In this document: positions 48,420 through 58,634 of the stretch, in pieces
How the letters are laid out: the number at the start of each line of letters is the position of its first letter
Numbering within the stretch: the first letter of the stretch is position 1
Source: Nostocoides sp. HKS02
GTDB taxonomy: Bacteria > Actinomycetota > Actinomycetes > Actinomycetales > Dermatophilaceae
Direction of reading: 5' to 3'
NCBI RefSeq assembly: GCF_009707485.1
Contig: NZ_CP046121.1
Span: 434,001-498,000 of the forward strand
DNA length: 64,000 nt
Translations under genes and position numbers: made by a program
The notes under the pieces: model-generated
What the model was told of the DNA's origin: nothing
The model's database searches: none
What the model saw: the letters and a program-made list of their open reading frames with translations, nothing else

Positions 48420-51400
48420 ATGACCTATCCCAAGGTCTCCAGCGACACTGCTCCGAGCGACGTTTCGGGCGCTGCCTTCGGCGTGCCCGCGTCACCGAGG
48501 TTCCCCGAGATCGAGGAGCGGATCCTGCGGTACTGGGACGAGGACGGCACCTTCCTCGCGTCGGTGGAGAACCGGCCGAGCGGCGTGGACGGCGAGAACG
48601 AGTTCGTCTTCTACGACGGGCCGCCGTTCGCCAACGGCCTGCCGCACTACGGCCACCTGCTCACCGGCTACGTCAAGGACCTCATCCCGCGCTACCAGAC
48701 GATGCGCGGACGCCGGGTCGAACGGCGGTTCGGGTGGGACACCCACGGGCTGCCCGCCGAGCTCGAGGCGATGAGCCAGCTCGGCATCAAGACCAAGGAC
48801 GAGATCCTCGAGCTCGGCATCGAGGAGTTCAACGCCAAGTGCCGCGAGTCGGTGCTGAAGTACACCGACGAGTGGCGCGAGTACGTCACGCGGCAGGCGC
48901 GGTGGGTCGACTTCGACCACGACTACAAGACGCTCAACCCGGACTACATGGAGAGCGTCATCTGGGCGTTCAAGTCGTTGTACGACAAGGGGTACGTCTA
49001 CGAGGGCTTCCGCGTGCTGCCCTACTGCTGGAACGACCAGACGCCGCTGTCGAACCACGAGCTGCGGATGGACGACGACGTCTACCAGATGCGCCAGGAC
49101 CCGGCGGTGACGGTGGGCGTACGGCTGTCGACCGGTGAGCTGGCCCTGGTGTGGACGACCACGCCGTGGACCCTGCCGTCGAACCTCGCGGTCATGGTGC
49201 ACCCCGACATCGACTACGTCGTCGTCGAGACCTCCGTGCCCACCGGGGCCTCGGAACGCTATGTGATCGGGGCCGAGCGGCTGGCGTCGTACGCGCGCGA
49301 CCTCTTCGGCGACCCCCAGGCAGACGTCGACTCGTTCGTCGTGGAGCGGCTCACGGGCCGCGACCTGCTCGGGCGTTCGTACACGCCTCCTTTCCGGTAC
49401 TACGAGGGCCACGAGAACGCCCACCGCGTCGTCGAGGCGGACTTCGTCACGACCTCCGACGGCACCGGGCTCGTCCACAGTGCCGGGGCGTTCGGTGAGG
49501 ACGACAAGATCGTCACCGACCGTGAGGGCATCGAGCCGGTCATGCCCGTGGGCCCTGACGGGAAGTTCACCTTCCCGGTCACGGAGTACGAGGGCCTGCT
49601 CGTCTTCGACGCCAACCTGCCGATCATCGACGACCTCAAGGCCGCCACCCGTGGTGAGCAGTCCCACGGCGCGGTCACCGAGGGCACGGTGCTGCTGCGC
49701 CGCGAGACCTACGACCACTCCTACCCGCACTGCTGGCGCTGCCGTCAGCCGTTGATCTACAAGGCGGTCTCGAGCTGGTTCGTCGAGGTCACGAAGTTCA
49801 AGGACCGCATGGTCGAGCTCAACGAGCAGATCCAGTGGGTGCCGGAGCACATCAAGCACGGCCAGTTCGGCAAGTGGCTCGAGAACGCCCGCGACTGGTC
49901 GATCTCGCGAAACCGGTTCTGGGGCAGCCCGATCCCGGTGTGGAAGTCGGACAACCCGGAGTACCCGCGGATCGACGTCTACGGCTCGTTCGCCGAGCTG
50001 GAACGCGACTTCGGCCAGCAGGTCGACGACCTGCACCGGCCCTTCATCGACCGGCTGACGCGGCCCAACCCCGACGACCCGACCGGCCAGTCGACCATGC
50101 GCCGCGTCGAGGACGTCATGGACGTCTGGTTCGACTCGGGCTCGATGTCGTTCGCGCAGGTGCACTACCCGTTCGAGAGCGCCGACTGGTTCGAGCACCA
50201 CTTCCCGGGCGACTTCATCGTCGAGTACATCGGCCAGACGCGCGGCTGGTTCTACACCCTGCACGTCCTCGCGACGGCGCTGTTCGACCGCCCCGCATTC
50301 TCGGCGTGCGTCTCCCACGGGATCGTGCTCGGCTCCGACGGGCAGAAGATGTCCAAGTCGCTGCGCAACTACCCCGACGTGCGGGACGTCTTCAACCGCG
50401 ACGGGGCCGATGCGATGCGCTGGTTCCTCATGTCGAGCCCGATCCTGCGCGGTGGCAACCTCGTCGTCACCGAGCAGGGGGATCCGCGACGGCGTGCGCC
50501 AGGTCATCATCCCGCTGTGGAACACGTGGTACTTCTTCTCGTTGTACGCCAACGCCGCTGGCTACGAGGCGAAATGGTCGACGGCATCCCGGGACCCGCT
50601 CGACCGCTACCTGCTGGCCAAGCTGGGCCAGTTCATCACGACGATGCAGGACCAGCTCGACGACTTCGAGGTGGCGAGCGCGTGCGAGACCACGCGGGGC
50701 TTCCTGGATGTGCTCACCAACTGGTACGTGCGCCGCTCGCGCGAGCGGTTCTGGGACACCGGTGACGGCGTGGGCGCGGAGCAGGCCTTCGACACCCTGT
50801 ACACCGCGCTCGAGGTGGTCTGCCGGGTCACGGCGCCGCTGCTGCCGCTCGTCACCGAGGAGATCTGGCGCGGGCTGACCGGCAGCCGCTCGGTGCACCT
50901 CGCCGACTGGCCCGACGCCTCCGACCTGCCCAGCGACGACGCGCTCGTGGCCGGCATGGACCGTGCCCGCGAGGTGTGCTCGGCGGCATCCTCACTGCGC
51001 AAGGCGAACGGCCTCCGGGTGCGGCTGCCCCTGCAGGACCTCACCGTCGTCACGGCGGACGCGGCGTCGCTCAAGGACTTCGGCGCGATCGTGGCCGACG
51101 AGGTCAACGTGCGCACCGTGACCCTGCGCGACATCACCGAGGCGAGCGAGGCCGACTTCGGGGTCTCCCAGCGCCTCACCGTGAACGCCCGCGTCGCTGG
51201 TCCGCGCCTGGGCCGCGACGTGCAGCAGGCCATCAAGGGCAGCAAGTCCGGTGACTGGTCGGTGGCGGCGGACGGCACCGTCACCTCCGGCGGACTCGAG
51301 CTCGTGCCGGGGGAGTACGCCCTCGAGACGGTGGTGGACTCCGAGCAGCAGGGCGGCTCCAGGGCGACGGCCATGCTCCCCGGCGGCGGGTTCGTCGTGC

Positions 51401-51702
51401 TCGACACCGAGGTCACGCCCGAGCTCGCTCAGGAGGGGCTGGCCCGCGACATCGTCCGGGCCGTGCAGCAGGCGAGGCGCGACGCAGGGCTCGACGTGTC
51501 CGACCGGATCTCGCTGACCGTCACCGGCTCGCAGGCGGTCTGGGAGGCGACGGTCGCCCACCAGGCGCTCATCGTCGAGGAGACGCTGGCGACCCAGTTC
51601 GGGTCGGCCCCCCAGCTCGAGGCGCTTCCGCAGCGCTCCGATGTCGCCGAGGCGACCGTCGGCGATGGCGAACTGGTGCGGATCAAGGTGATGCGGCGCT
51701 GA
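48420..51702 (+). CDS. ileS: Isoleucyl-tRNA synthetase, one apparent frameshift
   Basis: Charges tRNA-Ile. One extra G in the run at 50477-50481 breaks the frame; without it the protein is 1093 residues, the long type-2 IleS. HYGH at 76-79 is the HIGH motif and KMSKSLRN from 643 the KMSKS loop; the editing domain is present ([17 protein letters not shown]). Downstream of the break, [19 protein letters not shown] continues the family sequence, so the break is a base error. The ATG at 48420 follows the T-box. Confidence 0.95.
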
Positions 51703-51720
51703 CCGGACCGCTGTCTGTCC

Positions 51721-51780
51721 GACCGGTTGACCGGTCGTGGGCAGGGTCGTCCGGGTGATCACACGGAAGGTCCTGCCCAC
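51721..51780. promoter_or_regulatory. Inverted repeats between ileS and folC
   Basis: GACCGGT and ACCGGTC form a seven-base palindrome with a 2-base gap at 51721-51736. GTGGGCAGG at 51737-51745 and CCTGCCCAC at 51772-51780 form a nine-base stem with a 26-base loop. They could be an ileS terminator or a folC operator. No other gene is present in the gap. Confidence 0.5.
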
Positions 51781-51815
51781 GAGGCCGCCGACGGGGTAGG
51801 GCCGTCGCGTGGTGG

Positions 51816-53216
51816 ATGATGGACGCCATGCCCCCCGCACCCGACGCCGCTCAGCGCGAGGCCGCGCGCACCCTCGAGGTCCTCAAGCGGATGCGCCTGG
51901 CCGAGGAAGCCATCCTGGCTCGTGCTCCTGAGCACGACCTGCAGCCGAGCCTCGACCGCATCCAGGCCGTCATGGAGCTGCTCGGCGACCCGCAGCGCAC
52001 CTTCCCCGTCATCCACCTCACGGGCACCAACGGCAAGACGTCGACGACCCGCATCATCGACTCGCTCCTGCGCGAGCTGGGGCTCAAGACCGGGCGGTTC
52101 ACCTCGCCGCACCTGCACAGCATGCGCGAGCGGATCGCGCTGTCCGGCGTGTCGATCAGTGCCGAGCAGTTCCTCGACGCCTACGACGAGGTGCTGCCCT
52201 TCGTGGAGATGGTCGATGCCAGGTCGGTGGCCGAGGGCGGGCCCCTCATGACCTACTTCGAGGTGCTCGTCGCCATCGCGTATGCCGCGTTCGCGGACGC
52301 CCCGGTCGACGTCGCCGTGGTGGAGGTCGGGCTCGGTGGCAGCTGGGATGCCACCAACGTCGCGGACGGGTCGGTCGCCGTGGTAACCCCGATCGCGCTG
52401 GACCACCAGCACTTCCTCGGCCACGACGTCGAGTCGATCGCGACCGAGAAGTCGGGGATCATCAAGCCCGACTCCCTCGTGGTGGCGGGCATCCAGGAGC
52501 CCGAGGTCGCCCAGATCCTCGCTGAGCGGGCCGGTGAGGTCGGCGCGCGGATCGCCTTTGAGGACACCGAGTTCGGGCTGCTGACCCGTGAGGTGGCGGT
52601 CGGTGGCCAGCAGCTCTCGGTCCGGGGGCTGGCGGGGGAGTACGACGAGCTGATGCTGCCGCTGCACGGCGCGCACCAGGCACACAACACGGTGCTGGCG
52701 CTCGCGGCGGTGGAGGCATTCCTCGGCGGTGGCGAGCAGCGCCTCGACCCTGACCTCGTGCGGGCGGGTCTGGCGACGGCGGCATCGCCTGGCCGACTCG
52801 AGGTCGTGCGCCGCTCACCAACGGTCCTGGTCGATGCGGCTCACAACCCGGCGGGGGCCCTCGCTCTGCGCGACGCGCTCGAGGACTCCTTCACCTTCGC
52901 CCGGATCATCGGCGTCATCGCGATCCTCAAGGACAAGGACGCCACGGAGATGCTGGAGATCCTCGAGCCCGTCCTCGACCACGTCGTGGTGTCGCGCACC
53001 ACGTCGCCGCGCGCGATGCGACCCGAGGAGCTGGGCGACCTGGCCATCGAGATCTTTGGCGAGGACCGGGTCACCGTGGTGGCAGACCTGCCCGACGCGC
53101 TCGACGTGGCCGCCGGGCTCGCCGACGAGGGCGGCCTCGGCGGGGGCGTGCTCGCCACCGGGTCCGTCACCACCGCCGCCGAGGTCAGGATGCTGCTCGG
53201 CGTCAGCGAGGTCTAG
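51816..53216 (+). CDS. folC: Folylpolyglutamate synthase / dihydrofolate synthase
   Basis: A 466-residue Mur-ligase-fold enzyme that adds glutamate to folates. VIHLTGTNGKTSTTRIIDSLL is the P-loop; FTSPHLHSMRERI and VEVGLGGSWDATN are the folate-binding and Mg regions; VLVDAAHNPAGALALRDAL lies in the C-terminal domain. Three ATGs (51816, 51819, 51828) are in frame, so the start is uncertain within four codons. DUF4233 and ndk follow, a conserved actinobacterial order. Confidence 0.94.
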   Translation: MMDAMPPAPDAAQREAARTLEVLKRMRLAEEAILARAPEHDLQPSLDRIQAVMELLGDPQRTFPVIHLTGTNGKTSTTRIIDSLLRELGLKTGRFTSPHLHSMRERIALSGVSISAEQFLDAYDEVLPFVEMVDARSVAEGGPLMTYFEVLVAIAYAAFADAPVDVAVVEVGLGGSWDATNVADGSVAVVTPIALDHQHFLGHDVESIATEKSGIIKPDSLVVAGIQEPEVAQILAERAGEVGARIAFEDTEFGLLTREVAVGGQQLSVRGLAGEYDELMLPLHGAHQAHNTVLALAAVEAFLGGGEQRLDPDLVRAGLATAASPGRLEVVRRSPTVLVDAAHNPAGALALRDALEDSFTFARIIGVIAILKDKDATEMLEILEPVLDHVVVSRTTSPRAMRPEELGDLAIEIFGEDRVTVVADLPDALDVAAGLADEGGLGGGVLATGSVTTAAEVRMLLGVSEV

Positions 53217-53347
53217 CGCTTGCCCATCTGGCCGATGTCGAGGTGGCTGCTCTTGGCCTCGGTCTTGGCGTTCTTGTCGGCGCGCTTTTCCTTGATGGTC
53301 TTGCCGGCCTTCTTGGACAGGTGTTGCCGGGGTGATTTGTCCGTCAT
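53213..53347 (-). CDS. Small basic conserved actinobacterial protein
   Basis: A 44-residue lysine-rich protein (HLSKKAGKTIKEKRADKNAK, ending SHLDIGQMGKR). Short and basic proteins of this type are seen in many actinobacteria; I know no function. The ATG at 53347 is preferred over an upstream open start. It overlaps the folC stop by four bases on the opposite strand. Confidence 0.6.
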   Translation of the reverse strand: MTDKSPRQHLSKKAGKTIKEKRADKNAKTEAKSSHLDIGQMGKR

Positions 53348-53456
53348 GGCTGATTCCCTTGGTCGGAAGCCTGGATGGCTCCGTACCCGACGGTACTCCT
53401 GCTGCGGCACGGCATACGCTCGCTTCCATGGTTGGGCAGACGAGGCGTTCGGGACG

Positions 53457-53849
53457 ATGAGGGGCGTGGTGTTCTACGGCGCGCTCGGCAAGTTCACCTG
53501 GCGGATGCTCGCCACGGTGCTCGCCGGACAAGGGGTCGTCGTGTTCCTCGGAGCCCTGGTCGCCCGCGGTCTGGCCAGCGCCAACGGTGACCAGCGCGGC
53601 AACGCGTGGTTGTGGGTGGGCGTCGGGCTGGCGGTGCTGTGCGTCGCCGCGGCCGGGCTGATGCGCCGGCCCTGGGGGGTCACCCTCGGCTGGGTGATCC
53701 AGGCTGCGACGTTCGCGAGCGCGGTCGTCGTGCCCGCCATGCTCGGGGTGGGCCTGATCTTCCTGGTCCTGTGGGTCGGCTCGCTCGTGCTCTGCCAACG
53801 CGTCGAGGACCAGGTGGCTGCGCGTGAGCGGGCCTCGGGCGCTCGGTAG
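53457..53849 (+). CDS. DUF4233 membrane protein
   Basis: A 130-residue small membrane protein with three or four hydrophobic segments (MLATVLAGQGVVVFLGALVA, AWLWVGVGLAVLCVAAAGLM, ASAVVVPAMLGVGLIFLVLWVG). It lies between folC and ndk, as DUF4233 proteins do in actinobacteria. Function unknown. The ATG at 53457 fits the family N-terminus. Confidence 0.82.
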   Translation: MRGVVFYGALGKFTWRMLATVLAGQGVVVFLGALVARGLASANGDQRGNAWLWVGVGLAVLCVAAAGLMRRPWGVTLGWVIQAATFASAVVVPAMLGVGLIFLVLWVGSLVLCQRVEDQVAARERASGAR

Positions 53850-53859
53850 GCTGGCCGGC

Positions 53860-54288
53860 GTGACGACACAGATCGAGCGTTCCCTGGTCCTGGTCAAGCC
53901 CGACGGGTTCTCCCGTGGACTCACCGGGGAGGTGCTGCGCCGCATCGAGGCGAAGGGGTACTCGCTGGTTGCCCTCGCCGTGACCACGCCGACCCGCGAG
54001 CAGCTGGCCGAGCACTATGCCGAGCACGAGGGCAAGCCGTTCTACGAGCCTCTCGTCGAGTTCATGTCGAGCGGCCAGGTCGCTGCCGTCGTCATCGAGG
54101 GCCACCGCTGCATCGAGGGGTTCCGCGCCCTCGCCGGCGCCACCGACCCGACGGCTGCCCTGCCCGGCACCATCCGGGGCGACCTGGGCCGGGACTGGGG
54201 CCTGAAGGTCCAGCAGAACATCGTGCACGGCTCCGACTCGCCAGACTCGGCCAGCCGCGAGATCGCGATCTGGTTCCCCGGGCTGTGA
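53860..54288 (+). CDS. ndk: Nucleoside-diphosphate kinase
   Basis: A 142-residue enzyme that makes NTPs and dNTPs by gamma-phosphate transfer. LVLVKPDGFSRGLTGEVL opens the fold and NIVHGSDS holds the phosphorylated His 123. The GTG at 53860 directly follows the DUF4233 stop. An inverted repeat follows the gene. Confidence 0.96.
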   Translation: MTTQIERSLVLVKPDGFSRGLTGEVLRRIEAKGYSLVALAVTTPTREQLAEHYAEHEGKPFYEPLVEFMSSGQVAAVVIEGHRCIEGFRALAGATDPTAALPGTIRGDLGRDWGLKVQQNIVHGSDSPDSASREIAIWFPGL

Positions 54289-54305
54289 GCCGGCAGTGAG
54301 CCGGC

Positions 54306-54329
54306 CCTGAGCCAGCACTGAGGCTCAGG
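54306..54329. terminator. Inverted repeat between ndk and marR-type genes
   Basis: CCTGAGCC at 54306-54313 and GGCTCAGG at 54322-54329 form an eight-base stem. It spans the MarR stop codon and follows direct repeats of TGAGCC. A bidirectional terminator between convergent genes is the likely role. Confidence 0.55.
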
Positions 54330-54843
54330 CGGTCTCGAGGTCGTCGAGCCCGCTGATCACCACTTCGAGGAGCGCGGCGAGGTCGCCGCGCTCCTTCGTC
54401 GTCAGGCCGGCCAGCGTGTCGGACTCGACGACGTTCGCCTCGCGCACGGCCGCCTCGAACAGCTCCCAGCCCTTGTCGGTGAGCTCCACGAGCACGCGGG
54501 TGCGGTTGCCCGGGTCGGGCGCGCGGCGCACCAGGGCACGCTCGGCCATGCGGTCCAGGCGGTGGGTCATCGAGGACGCTGCCACGTTCGTCACGTCGGC
54601 GAGCTTGCTCGGCGTGACGGGCTGGTCCCCGGCCGTCGCGAGGTGGGCGAGCACCGACCACTCGCCGTGGGAGATGTCGAGGTCGGCCAGCTGCCGGTTG
54701 TACCACTGGTCGAGCTTGCGCGTGAGGGAGAACACGGCGGTGATGACCCGCTGCACCGACTCCTCGCCACCTGCGGCGACGTAGGCCGCGACCGCGTCCT
54801 GGTACTGCTGCTGCGCACTGGGTTTGCGTTTCGCGGCCGACAT
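54325..54843 (-). CDS. MarR-family transcriptional regulator
   Basis: A 172-residue winged-helix regulator. HGEWSVLAHLATAGDQPVTPSKLADVTNVAASSMTHRLDRMAERALVRR is the DNA-binding core and the remainder forms the dimer helices. It is divergent from an MFS exporter with an AT-rich palindrome between, so it most likely represses the exporter and responds to a toxic small molecule. Confidence 0.92.
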   Translation of the reverse strand: MSAAKRKPSAQQQYQDAVAAYVAAGGEESVQRVITAVFSLTRKLDQWYNRQLADLDISHGEWSVLAHLATAGDQPVTPSKLADVTNVAASSMTHRLDRMAERALVRRAPDPGNRTRVLVELTDKGWELFEAAVREANVVESDTLAGLTTKERGDLAALLEVVISGLDDLETA

Positions 54844-54865
54844 GCCGTCATCTTCGCATGGTAAG

Positions 54866-54886
54866 ATTTCGAAGTCGAAATATTCG
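54866..54886. promoter_or_regulatory. MarR-type operator
   Basis: ATTTCGA and TCGAAAT at 54866-54881 are seven-base arms two bases apart, overlapping a second inverted repeat CGAA-ATA-TTCG at 54876-54886. This AT-rich site, unusual in this GC-rich window, lies between the MarR start (54843) and the MFS start (54912). Confidence 0.75.
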
Positions 54887-54911
54887 AAACCGAAGAACTG
54901 TTGATCTGATC

Positions 54912-56189
54912 ATGCGTGCCCGTCTGCTCATCCTCGCCTCTGCCGTGGCCATGCTCGGCTGGGGCACCGTGCTGCCCTACCAGTACGCCTATGCCGCCTC
55001 AACCCGCGGCTGGGGCTCGCTGGTCGCCGCGGCGGCGTCCAGCCTGTTCTCGGTGGGCGCCCTGTTGGCGGCCCCGATCGGCGGGCGGCTGGCGGACCGC
55101 GTGTCGCCGGTCGTCGTCGCGGTGGTGGCCAAGGCGGTCGCTGCCGCGGGCGCGGCATCCCTGATCTGGGCGAACGGCCCCGTGGCGTTCCTGGCCGGCA
55201 TGTTCGTCTTCGGCCTCGGCATCACCGCGGCGGCTCCGGCCCAGTCCGTCCTGGTCCTGCGCTGGGTGGGCGGCTCCGACCGGCGGCGGGTGTTCGCCTG
55301 GCAGTTCACCGGTCAGGCCCTCGGCATGGCCGTCGGCGCGTTCGTCGCGGGCTACGTCGTCAACCTGCACCGCCCGAGCGGCATGTGGCCCGCATTCGCC
55401 GCCGCGGCGGTGGGGTTCGTGGCCTCCGGTGTCCTGCTCGTCGTGGCCGGCCTGCGTCGGTGGGGTATGCCGGCGGCGGACGACGCCGCGGAGGCCGGCG
55501 ACCTCGGTGACCTCGCGCCGTCCGGTCGGCTCCAGGCCGCGAGCCCACGGGCCGCGGTCCGGGCGATCTGGTCCGTGCCGGCACTGCGCTGGACCGCGCT
55601 GATCACCGTCACGCTGGCGCTCGGCTTCTACGCCCAGTTCGAGTCCGGGCTGCCCGCGTACGCGCTGACGATCCTCGACGTCAAGGAGACGACCATCGGG
55701 CTCGCGGCGGCGGTCAACTGCGTGGTCATCATCGTCCTGCAGATGCTCGTCGTGAAGCTCACCGCCCGCCGCAGCGGTGCCACGCTGCTGATGTGGGTCG
55801 GCGTGATCTGGACCGCGTCCTGGCTCGTCCTCGCCGCGGCGTCGTTCGCGCCCGAGCTGGCGGCGGTCCTGTTCGTGACGAGCTTCGGCGTGTTCGCGGT
55901 CGGCGAGACGATGTACGCCCCCGTGCTCAACCCGCTCACTGCCAGCCTCGCGCCCAGCGGCCTGGTCGGCACCACCCTGGGGCTGTTCACCGCCCTGCAG
56001 ACGGGCTTCTCCGCGGTCGGACCGCTGGTCGCGGGCGTGATCCTCGGTGCCGGTTTCGGGAGCCTGTTCATCGGGGTGCACGTGCTCATCAGCCTGGTGG
56101 CCGTCCTCGCCGCCTGGCGCCTGCGGGTCGCGATGCGGGCCACCCGGTCCTCGGTGCCGAGCCCCGTCGACGCCGCCCTCGCCGCCTGA
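54912..56189 (+). CDS. MFS transporter under MarR control
   Basis: A 425-residue transporter with about 12 membrane segments. GWGTVLPYQYAYAASTRGWGSLVAAAASSLFSVG and GGRLADRVSPVVV (motif A) are typical of MFS exporters. The ATG at 54912 is chosen because the upstream reading runs through the operator. The transported compound is unknown; control by the divergent MarR gene is likely. Confidence 0.9.
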   Translation: MRARLLILASAVAMLGWGTVLPYQYAYAASTRGWGSLVAAAASSLFSVGALLAAPIGGRLADRVSPVVVAVVAKAVAAAGAASLIWANGPVAFLAGMFVFGLGITAAAPAQSVLVLRWVGGSDRRRVFAWQFTGQALGMAVGAFVAGYVVNLHRPSGMWPAFAAAAVGFVASGVLLVVAGLRRWGMPAADDAAEAGDLGDLAPSGRLQAASPRAAVRAIWSVPALRWTALITVTLALGFYAQFESGLPAYALTILDVKETTIGLAAAVNCVVIIVLQMLVVKLTARRSGATLLMWVGVIWTASWLVLAAASFAPELAAVLFVTSFGVFAVGETMYAPVLNPLTASLAPSGLVGTTLGLFTALQTGFSAVGPLVAGVILGAGFGSLFIGVHVLISLVAVLAAWRLRVAMRATRSSVPSPVDAALAA

Positions 56190-56298
56190 GGCGAGGATGC
56201 GGGACCGGCATACCGACACTCCGCGCGGCAGCCGGGCGAGCGGGCGGCCCGCGCGTAGCATCGCCGACGTGAGCGGCGGTGGGGCACGACGAGGCTGG

Positions 56299-57312
56299 AT
56301 GTCACTCGGCAGGGACCTCGCGATCGACCTCGGAACCGCCAACACCCTCGTCTACGAGCGCGGCCGCGGGGTGGTGCTCGACGAGCCCTCGGTGGTGGCC
56401 GTCGATGTCGCGACCGGCCGGTTGGTCGCGGCGGGCACCCTCGCCAAGGAGATGCTCGGCCGCACGCCGGGGCACGTGCGGGCGATCCGGCCCCTGCAGG
56501 ACGGCGTGATCTCGGATGCCGACGTGACCGAGCGGATGCTGCGGTACTTCGTCGACCAGGTACGGCCGTCGCGGCTGGTGCGCCCGCGCATGGTCGTCTG
56601 CGTGCCGAGCGAGGTGACCGGCGTCGAGCGGCGGGCCCTCGAGGAGGCCGCGGTGCGGTCCGGCGCGCGGCGGGTCTACGTCATCGAGGAGCCCATGGCA
56701 GCGGCGATCGGCGCTGACCTGCCCGTGAACGAGACCGCGGCGTCCATGGTGGTCGACATCGGTGGGGGCACGACCGACGTCGCCGTGATCAGCCTGGGCG
56801 GCATCGTCACCTCACGCTCGGTGCGCGTGGGCGGAGACGAGATCGACGACGCCGTGGTCGCCCACGTCAAGACCGAGTACTCCCTGCTCGTCGGCGAACG
56901 CAGCGCCGAGGACATCAAGGTCGCCGTCGGCTCGGCCTTCCCGCTGCGCGAGGAGACCAGCACCAGGGTGCGCGGGCGCGACCTGGTCACCGGGTTGCCC
57001 AAGACCGTCACCATCTCGAGCCAGGAGGTCCGCCGCGCGATCGAGGGTCCGGTGCTGCAGATCGTCGACCTGGTGCGCGCGACCCTGGACGTCTGTCCAC
57101 CCGAGCTCGCGGGCGACATCCTCGACCGGGGCATCACCCTGACCGGAGGCGGCGCGCTCCTGCGTGGCCTGGACGAGCGGCTGCGCCACGAGCTGGGCGT
57201 CCCCGTGTCCGTGGCCGACGACCCGTTGCGCGCGGTGGTGCGCGGGTCGGGGCGCTGCATCGAGGAGTTCGCCACGCTCGAGCGGGTCCTGGTCGACTCC
57301 CGCCGGTTCTGA
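56299..57312 (+). CDS. mreB: Rod-shape determining protein MreB
   Basis: A 337-residue actin-like ATPase that guides lateral wall synthesis. AIDLGTANTLVYERGRG is the phosphate-1 loop, VVDIGGGTTDVAVISLGG phosphate 2, and LTGGGALLRGLDERL the adenosine region. A GTG at 56269 is an alternative start; the ATG at 56299 matches the conserved MSLGRDLAIDLG opening. It begins the mreB-mreC-mreD-mrdA operon. Confidence 0.95.
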   Translation: MSLGRDLAIDLGTANTLVYERGRGVVLDEPSVVAVDVATGRLVAAGTLAKEMLGRTPGHVRAIRPLQDGVISDADVTERMLRYFVDQVRPSRLVRPRMVVCVPSEVTGVERRALEEAAVRSGARRVYVIEEPMAAAIGADLPVNETAASMVVDIGGGTTDVAVISLGGIVTSRSVRVGGDEIDDAVVAHVKTEYSLLVGERSAEDIKVAVGSAFPLREETSTRVRGRDLVTGLPKTVTISSQEVRRAIEGPVLQIVDLVRATLDVCPPELAGDILDRGITLTGGGALLRGLDERLRHELGVPVSVADDPLRAVVRGSGRCIEEFATLERVLVDSRRF

Positions 57313-57314
57313 GC

Positions 57315-58124
57315 ATGCCCCGACCGTCTCGCCGTCACCTGCTCGGCACCCTGCTCGCCGCCACGCTCGTGCTCATGCTTGTCGACCTGGCTGGCGGTCC
57401 CGGGCCCGGGGCGCTGCGCGTGGCCGGGGGCGCCGTGTTCGGTCCGCTGGAACGGGTCCTCGCCCCTGGGCGACCGGCTGATGCCGCGCCCCTGAGGTCG
57501 GTGGTCGACACCGCGCGGCTCGCGCAGGAGTCGGTTGCCGGGCCCCAGCTCCGTCAGCTCCTCGGAATGCCGGCCATCGCGGGTGGAACGGTGGTCCCGG
57601 CTCGCGTCATCGCGGTGGGCCGGCAGGGGGCCTCGGGCCCGGAGCGCGTCACCATCGACGCCGGGTCCCGTGACGGCATCCACCCGGACCTGTGTGTCGT
57701 CAGCGCGGCAGGCGTCGTGGGCCGGGTCGTGGCCGTGTCGCCGTGGACCGCCGACGTCCTGCTCGTCGGGAGTGCGGATCTGGTCGTCGGCGTGCGGGTG
57801 GGTGCCGCCGGCACCCTCGGCTCGGTGGGAAGCGGGGCCCGTGGCCCGCACCCCCGACCCGCCGGCGAGCTGGGCCTGACCCTCGTGCAACGGGGCACCG
57901 TGGCACCGGGCGACGTCGTGACGACCATGGGCAGCGTTGGCGGGGTGCCGTTCCCGCCCGGGCTGCCGGTCGGCACGGTCGCGACGGTGGACGACTCGCC
58001 GGGGGACCTCGCTCCGGGCGCGGCCGTGCGCCCGGCTGTGGATGTGACCACACTCGACGTGGTGGGCGTCCTCACGGCGCCCCCTCCGCGGACCCCGCGA
58101 CCGGCGCTGACGGCCGGCCGGTGA
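57315..58124 (+). CDS. mreC: Rod-shape determining protein MreC
   Basis: A 269-residue protein with one N-terminal membrane helix (LLAATLVLMLVDLAG) and an extracytoplasmic MreC beta-domain (VTIDAGSRDGIHPDLCVVSAAGVVGRVV). A coiled-coil segment is short or missing. It links MreB to the wall-synthesis enzymes. It overlaps mreD by four bases. Confidence 0.93.
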   Translation: MPRPSRRHLLGTLLAATLVLMLVDLAGGPGPGALRVAGGAVFGPLERVLAPGRPADAAPLRSVVDTARLAQESVAGPQLRQLLGMPAIAGGTVVPARVIAVGRQGASGPERVTIDAGSRDGIHPDLCVVSAAGVVGRVVAVSPWTADVLLVGSADLVVGVRVGAAGTLGSVGSGARGPHPRPAGELGLTLVQRGTVAPGDVVTTMGSVGGVPFPPGLPVGTVATVDDSPGDLAPGAAVRPAVDVTTLDVVGVLTAPPPRTPRPALTAGR

Positions 58125-58627
58125 ACGTGTCCGTGGTGTCCGTACCCCGTGTCGTCGCCCTGCGCGCCCTGATGCTGCTCGTCGCTGCCCTGCTGAGCGT
58201 CACCATCGCGGTCCACACCCCCGACACCGTGCCGGACCTGGTGCTGCCGGTCGTGGTCGCGGGTGCGTTGCTGGGCGGCCCGTCCCGCGGCGGGCTCGTG
58301 GGGCTCGGCGCCGGCTGGCTCGTCGACCTGCTGCCACCCGGTCCGTCCGTCCTGGGCACCAGCGCCCTGCTGTATGCCGCGGTCGGCCTGCTCGCCGGCA
58401 CCGGCCGCCGCGAAGGCCCGACGCCCTGGGGCTGGGTCGCGCTCGTCGGCGCGGCCAGCGCGGTGGCCCTCGGGACCGGTCGGGTGGTGGTCGCCGTCGT
58501 GTCGGGCGCGGCCGTCGACCCCACTGCCACGGGGCTGGGGGTCCTGTGGTCGGCAGCGCTGTGCGCCATCGCCGTCCCGCCGCTGGTCTGGGTGGAGCAG
58601 TCGGTCGCGGGCCGGAGGCGGCGGTGA
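58121..58627 (+). CDS. mreD: Rod-shape determining protein MreD
   Basis: A 168-residue membrane protein with about five hydrophobic segments, including GLVGLGAGWLVDLLPPG and LGTSALLYAAVGLLAG, typical of MreD. The GTG at 58121 overlaps the mreC stop (GTGA). The next start (mrdA) is eight bases after its stop. Confidence 0.9.
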   Translation: MNVSVVSVPRVVALRALMLLVAALLSVTIAVHTPDTVPDLVLPVVVAGALLGGPSRGGLVGLGAGWLVDLLPPGPSVLGTSALLYAAVGLLAGTGRREGPTPWGWVALVGAASAVALGTGRVVVAVVSGAAVDPTATGLGVLWSAALCAIAVPPLVWVEQSVAGRRRR

Positions 58628-58634
58628 GACGCCG

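Noticed and set aside
48420..51702. Programmed frameshift in ileS
   Set aside because: There is no slippery site or stimulatory structure specific to it; the break is one extra G in a run, as in other genes of the window.
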